A stretch of 64,000 nt of DNA. Source: Aphidius gifuensis (lineage: Eukaryota > Arthropoda > Insecta > Hymenoptera > Braconidae). Below the pieces are notes generated by a model. The model was given only the letters and a program-made list of their open reading frames with translations. It had not been told where the DNA came from and searched no databases. Numbering within the stretch: the first letter of the stretch is position 1; the number at the start of each line of letters is the position of its first letter. The stretch is taken from positions 11,415,446 to 11,479,445 of the forward strand of contig NC_057788.1 in NCBI RefSeq assembly GCF_014905175.1, written 5' to 3'. Below, piece by piece: positions 59,350 through 64,000 of the stretch. The position numbers and the translations under genes were made by a program.

Positions 59350-61034
59350 GCCAATTGTGCTATTGTTATTGGATAACCTTCAATATGGATTGATATGGAT
59401 GTTAAAAAAAAAAAAACCTACGGGTAGATTAAGGTTGCTTACAAGGGACATAGTCGTACTATTATTTAGGCTTGGAGGACTCGTATACCACTACGTTTAT
59501 TTTGTGGCCCCTCTTTGAAAATTTTGTTACGCTTTTGCCTTAAAAATCGTAGTGTGTGTGTAAACAGACAGGCACCAACACTATTCCAGCAAGCAAAATG
59601 GAAATCGTGAGACACTGTATTTTTTTATATACTACCACTACTACAGTGCATCATTGTGTATGTCACGTTGGTGTATAACACCCCGCTCGGCAAGTGAAAA
59701 CTAAACAAGGAGAAGAGAGCAGTGTTGCCGGATCGCAATTCTCTCATGTCCTCTCGTTGCGAGAAAGACGAAAATTTCAAAATTTAACATTAAATATCTT
59801 TAAAAATCAACGTCAGAAAAAATTCAAATTTTTTTATCGTATTCGTCTTGTCGAGCACTACAATTTGATAGTAATTTGAAAATTTTTTAGTGAAAAACGA
59901 ACTCGTTAAAAATAAAAATGTACGGTATATCAACTTATAGTCCTATCCTCGCGTATAAAAGTTGTCAACTTTGACATTAATTATCTCAAAAAAACGACGT
60001 CAGAAAAAATTGAAAAAAATTGAGAGTATAGATATTTATTTCATTTGAAAAATGAGCCAAAAAAAAAAAAAATTGAGTGACGATTTAATTATTTATAAGC
60101 AACCTTAACGTGATCCCAGCAGTCCAATTCACATTACAATTTAGGGCTTTTTTCCTCTACTGGTGGCGCTTGTAGAGCTTTTGTAATGTTGGGCAATGTT
60201 GAGGATTAATAAAATGTGTACAATGATAAACAATAACATTTTTTAAATAATCAACAACTAAGTAAATATCAAATTACTATATCTTATCAATTCATTATAG
60301 TATTTAATAAAAAAAAATAAATCAAACTTCAATATCTGTTATTTTTTATCACTGTAACCGCGCATGCGCAAGTTCTAATTAACAGGGGGATGAATAGTAC
60401 AATAGTTTTTTAATTAATATTTAAAAAAATAAAAATTATTGAACAATGACAAACAAAAAATAATGATGTACAAACGATTTGCTATCGATTAAGCATCTTA
60501 TTACTATAAAAATATCAGCCATTTGAAAATTATGAATTGTGAATTATGAATTATGAATTATAAATTGTCGGCTATCTTTTATTTATTATAAATAATAATA
60601 ATTAATATAATTATTTAAACTATATTAATAAATACAATAATCAATAACAAACTATTTATTTCCTTAAAAATAAATAAATACACATTAATTTACTCCAAAA
60701 TTTTAATATCATTTTTGAATTATTATTATTATTATTATTATTATAAACTTAATTTTTTGCCGCTATTATGACACAATTATTATAATGCAATTATTACAGT
60801 GCAAATAGCACCACAGCACCACAAATCCCTAGAAATTTGAGTTTTTCAAGTTTTTTAAAAGCTTGAACCAGCTCGAACTCACGACAAGAATTTCGCTCGT
60901 AAACGTGGCCGACATAATTCTGAGCGATTTGGGGTCCGTTCAGAAGCTCTCATTTTTCGGATCTTCAAGATGGAGGACGTCAGTGCCTATATATATGAGT
61001 GCCCATCTATCATGAAGACTAGAGTCCAGCTCTA
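59350..61034. other. intergenic sequence, no supportable gene
   Basis: AT-rich with an att microsatellite at about 60720-60742. A block at about 59780-60020 (aaagttgtcaactttgacat) is shared with about 34540-34700 inside the 4.9-kb palindrome. Short open frames here lack coding character. Confidence 0.5.
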
Positions 61035-61341
61035 CCCTGGTAGAAATAATCTCTCCGGATTTTTCCCGGATTTTCTTCGAATTTTCTACGCAATTAAGAC
61101 TTCCGGAGTTTTTTCGGATTTTCTTCGGTTTTTTTCAGAAAAAATTCCTTTTTTATTTTTCGTATGTAAACTCTTATTTCTAGGTTTTTTAATTGATTTT
61201 TCCATTTTTTTTGTTTGTTTTTTTAAGCGAAAATTCCGGAAAAAATCCGGAGATATTATAAAAATAGTCTGGAGATTACTCCGTAAATATCTCCGGAAGT
61301 CTCAATTACGTAGGAATCCGGAGAGATTATTTCTATCCGGG
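61035..61341. mobile_element. palindromic CCGGAGATT element, both ends present
   Basis: It starts ccctggtagaaataatctct and ends agagattatttctatccggg, nearly exact inverted ends. The interior carries ttccggattttctccggag-type words. It lies 46 bases past the stop of the F-box-like/LRR gene ending at 61388. An open frame across it is an artefact of the word repeats. Confidence 0.65.
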
Positions 61342-61387
61342 TAAACTCAAAAAAAAAAATTTGATTCCCCTGATGATTTAAAAATAA

Positions 61388-62755
61388 TCAATTACCATTT
61401 TTAACAGTGTAATATATATCTATTGGTTTTTGACGATATTTTGTTAATTTATATATTTTTTTGACAGCTTCGCGAGTCACTTTTGTTTTTCGAATATATA
61501 AAGTTGTCAAATTTGGTAAATTTTCAACAAGTTTAAATAGCGCTTTATCAGTGATTTTAATGCAATTCGATACATCCAAAGTTTGCAATTTTTGATTAAA
61601 TAAACATTGAATTGATTCATCAGTGATAAATTCATTTCTTTGTGATCGCGAACCAACAAGACTATGAGTTAAACCAAGATCGAAATCTTTTAATTGTTCT
61701 AAATTATCAATTGCACTCATACCAATATCAGTTATATTTGTGCCAGTTATAGATAAAAACGCTAACTTTTTAGCATTATTACAAAGATTAATCAGAAATT
61801 CATCTTTAACACCATATTCACACCATATATCTAAACTCTTGAGATTTTTCAAATTCCCAATTGGATACATATTGATTCTTGCATCAAACATTGGATGATT
61901 TTTCAGCCAAAGAGACGTTAGTGATAGATGAGCCAAATTTTTTATTTCACCTATCGACTGGAGTAATAGTTGACTTAGTCCAAAATTACTTATATTTAAA
62001 GTATTCAAAGCGATTAGTCGAGGAAATACCTGAAAAATAAATAAATAATTTATTAAAAATTAAATAATATTAATAAAATATTTTTTTATTGTAATATATG
62101 ATATAATATTTATTAAAAATTTAAACTTACAGAAGCCAATGAGTCTGGTGAGAAAATAGCATGTCGTTTTAAGTTACATGAAAGATTTAATCTTTTCAAG
62201 GTTCCACTAATTTGTTCTAATGACTTGGCTAAAGTCATTGGTAAAGTTGAATCTCCACATTGCCATAAAATCGACAGTGATCTAAGGCGAGACATATTAG
62301 AAAAAACATTTTCAAAATCTTGACTCATTATTTCTTTGAATCCTAAATAAAGCTCCTCAAGACTTGGACAATTAGCATTGATAATTGGCATTATTTGAGA
62401 AATAGGATATTGTGTTAAATTTAAACACGTTAAATTAGTTCCACAGAGATTAATTAGGCACTCTAGATCATTTGCTTTTTCATGTAATTCTTTAACTGAA
62501 TCATTTTTATTGCTCCTAAATGTATATGTTGTAAAGCATGTAGGAAGAAACCTGTTTTTCCAATCTTTGCATACTGAAAAATTAATTAAATATTTTCATT
62601 AGTATATTCAGAGTAATACAAAATTTTTTTTTTATCATTAAAAATTATAGTGTTGTTATTTTTTTACTTTTTTCAAGTCGTGGTTGACTAGCAAATAGAG
62701 GACCTATGCGAATCATACGCAAACCATACTGTGCTGTTAGTTCTTTGCTATACTT

Positions 62756-62811
<56 letters not shown>

Positions 62812-63682
62812 TATCATCATTATCATCATTATCATCATTATCATCATTATCATCATCATCATCATTATAATAATTATTATCATTATTACAGTTATCATCA
62901 TCATCTACGGTATTATAACCATCATCTTGTTCTTCGTAATATTCATTGACCATAGATACTATCACATTATCATTTGAGGATTTTTTTGATAACTCAAGCT
63001 ATATAGAAGAAAAAAAATTAATTTATTATTTAATTTAATGAACAATAAACAATAACAGTAGCTACGAAAAATATAATATCGTCGCATTAAAGGATAAAGG
63101 GCGTAAGTGCCAAAAACATCAATTTTAAAGGAAGAAGGGCGTAAGTGCAAATTTATAAATTTTTGGATTTTTCATCTAATTTTAAGGCTTTAAAAAGAAA
63201 AAGGGAAAAAGGGCGTAACAACCTTTTATAAAGGATGAAAGGCGTATGTCCAGGGACTTACGCCTTTTTTCCATTATCAAATTCATTTTTGATAGAAGAT
63301 GAAGGGCGTATGTCCAAGGACTTACGCCTTTTTTCCGTTTTCAAAATAATTTTTGATAAAAGATGAAGGGCGTATTTCCAATTTTATTTTCAATTTATTC
63401 AAAGGGAGTGTTTTCAAATTATTGATTATTTATTCATAATTATCAATAAATAAATGATCAGTCGAAGTACACTGCCTTTGAATAAATTGAAAGTAAAATT
63501 GGAAATACGCCCTTCTTCCTTTAAAATTGACGTTTTTGGCACTTACGCCCTTTATCCTTTAATGCGACGATATATAACTCAAAACTTACTTCTTCTTTCG
63601 AAATTATTATGAATTTTTCAAGCCATTCGGTAGGACTTAAATCTGCAGTGTCCATATCGATCTTACTTGGATTAGTCTCCAT
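61388..63682 (-). CDS. F-box-like/LRR protein with poly-Asp tract (4 exons, intact)
   Basis: Exons by reading: 63590-63682 (ATG 63680-63682), 62668-62998, 62131-62573 and 61388-62029. Donors gtaagt/gtaaaa, acceptors tatag/ttcag, phases 0, 1, 0; 502 residues and a TGA, with no break. Exon 2 holds an Asp/Asn tract (about residues 58-110). Then PLFASQPRLEKICKDWKNRF aligns with the F-box end (LPIPERIDMEKVCTKWKEAC) of the nearby copies. About nine LRRs follow (CPSLEELYLGF, LQTLDVSNCIKITDKALFKL, NLTTLYIRKTKVTREAVKKI). An SCF-adaptor role is inferred; the N-terminal half of the F-box is hard to see, so Skp1 binding is uncertain. Intron 1 carries a 500-bp foldback. The only apparently complete F-box-type gene in the window. 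Confidence 0.75.
62757..62870. repeat. coding TCA/ATC microsatellite (poly-Asp)
   Basis: About 18 uninterrupted tca units, then tca/tta mixtures, encoding Asp with Asn interruptions on the minus strand within exon 2 of the F-box-like/LRR gene. The unit length keeps frame, so length change is tolerated. Confidence 0.9.
63072..63572. mobile_element. foldback MITE-like element in intron 1
   Basis: Ends tatcgtcgcattaaaggata and its reverse complement. The interior has gggcgtaagtgc / ggacttacgcc words in both orientations and a palindrome near 63400-63490. It sits wholly inside the intron 62999-63589. Confidence 0.65.
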
Positions 63683-64000
63683 TTTTTTTTTCAGTCCCAT
63701 TTTTTTTTTCGGTTGACTGAAAAAAAAAAAAAAACAATCAATGAATGAATTATTATACCGTCAAATACTAAATTCAAAAATGTCTAATGGTGTTCAAAAG
63801 GTTACGTTAGGTACTCAGCTGACCTAGGTATGAAATCGATTGCCACGTGGTATGTAACCTTACTTTTTTAAAACCGAATTTTGCAGTAATATGATTAATA
63901 TATGACCAATTTATGTGTGCACTTACCAGTCTATTACCAATGGTCAATGGGAGAATTAGAAAAAATTACCTAAGGATCAAGATGTCGGCGATTCCGTGCA
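63683..64000. other. 5' flank of the F-box-like/LRR gene
   Basis: No gene or clear element visible. It probably contains the promoter of the gene starting at 63682; no TATA box can be singled out in this AT-rich sequence. Confidence 0.4.

Noticed and set aside
60970..61344. 124-codon open frame
   Set aside because: It mostly coincides with the palindromic element 61035-61341 and has no coding features.
62731..62949. Histidine-rich open frame on the plus strand
   Set aside because: It is the antisense of the aspartate-coding microsatellite in the F-box-like/LRR exon.

Overview
The window looks like nuclear DNA of an aphid-attacking braconid wasp (Aphidiinae, an Aphidius/Lysiphlebus-like lineage). 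This is inference. The sequence is very AT-rich, with short GT-AG introns, many microsatellites and dense inverted-repeat elements. Genes near 52-55.6 kb include a small secreted leucine-rich-repeat (LRR) protein and a gamma-glutamyl-transpeptidase (GGT) relic; both families are known as Aphidius ervi venom components.

Layout. 1-16.5 kb: tandem array of a small secreted-protein gene on the minus strand, with three intact 3-exon copies, two relics of the same type and an older set of broken copies. It ends at a 100-N assembly gap. 16.6-26.6 kb: almost pure repeats, including nested palindromic elements, a probable non-autonomous Helitron and an inverted pair of a SINE-like repeat. 26.7-28.2 kb: an unrecognised intron-containing gene built from two related halves. 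30.1-37 kb: an F-box/LRR pseudogene split by a 4.9-kb nested palindrome. 38.4-41.4 kb: relics of a DExH helicase and of an AAA-ATPase-like (PF09820-type) gene. 41.5-47.3 kb: a decayed two-ORF transposable element with a hAT-type MITE inserted in a coding exon under a perfect 8-bp target duplication. 47.3-50 kb: repeats. 50-58.4 kb: two F-box/LRR copies in the same orientation, with the secreted LRR gene and the GGT pseudogene between them. 58.7-61.3 kb: a second hAT MITE and a palindromic element. 61.4-63.7 kb: an apparently intact 4-exon F-box-like/LRR gene with a long aspartate tract.

Complete genes, by reading, are the three small secreted genes (215-774, 2100-2714, 5524-6122), the secreted LRR gene (52030-52658) and the F-box-like/LRR gene (61388-63682). 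Most other coding matter is broken. The most unusual signal is a population of foldback elements whose interiors are unrelated and low in complexity but whose ends share a short motif (CCCTRGTRGAAAT or CTACACTGARARAAAT). Several nest inside one another, several interrupt genes, and some carry tRNA-like Pol III boxes.
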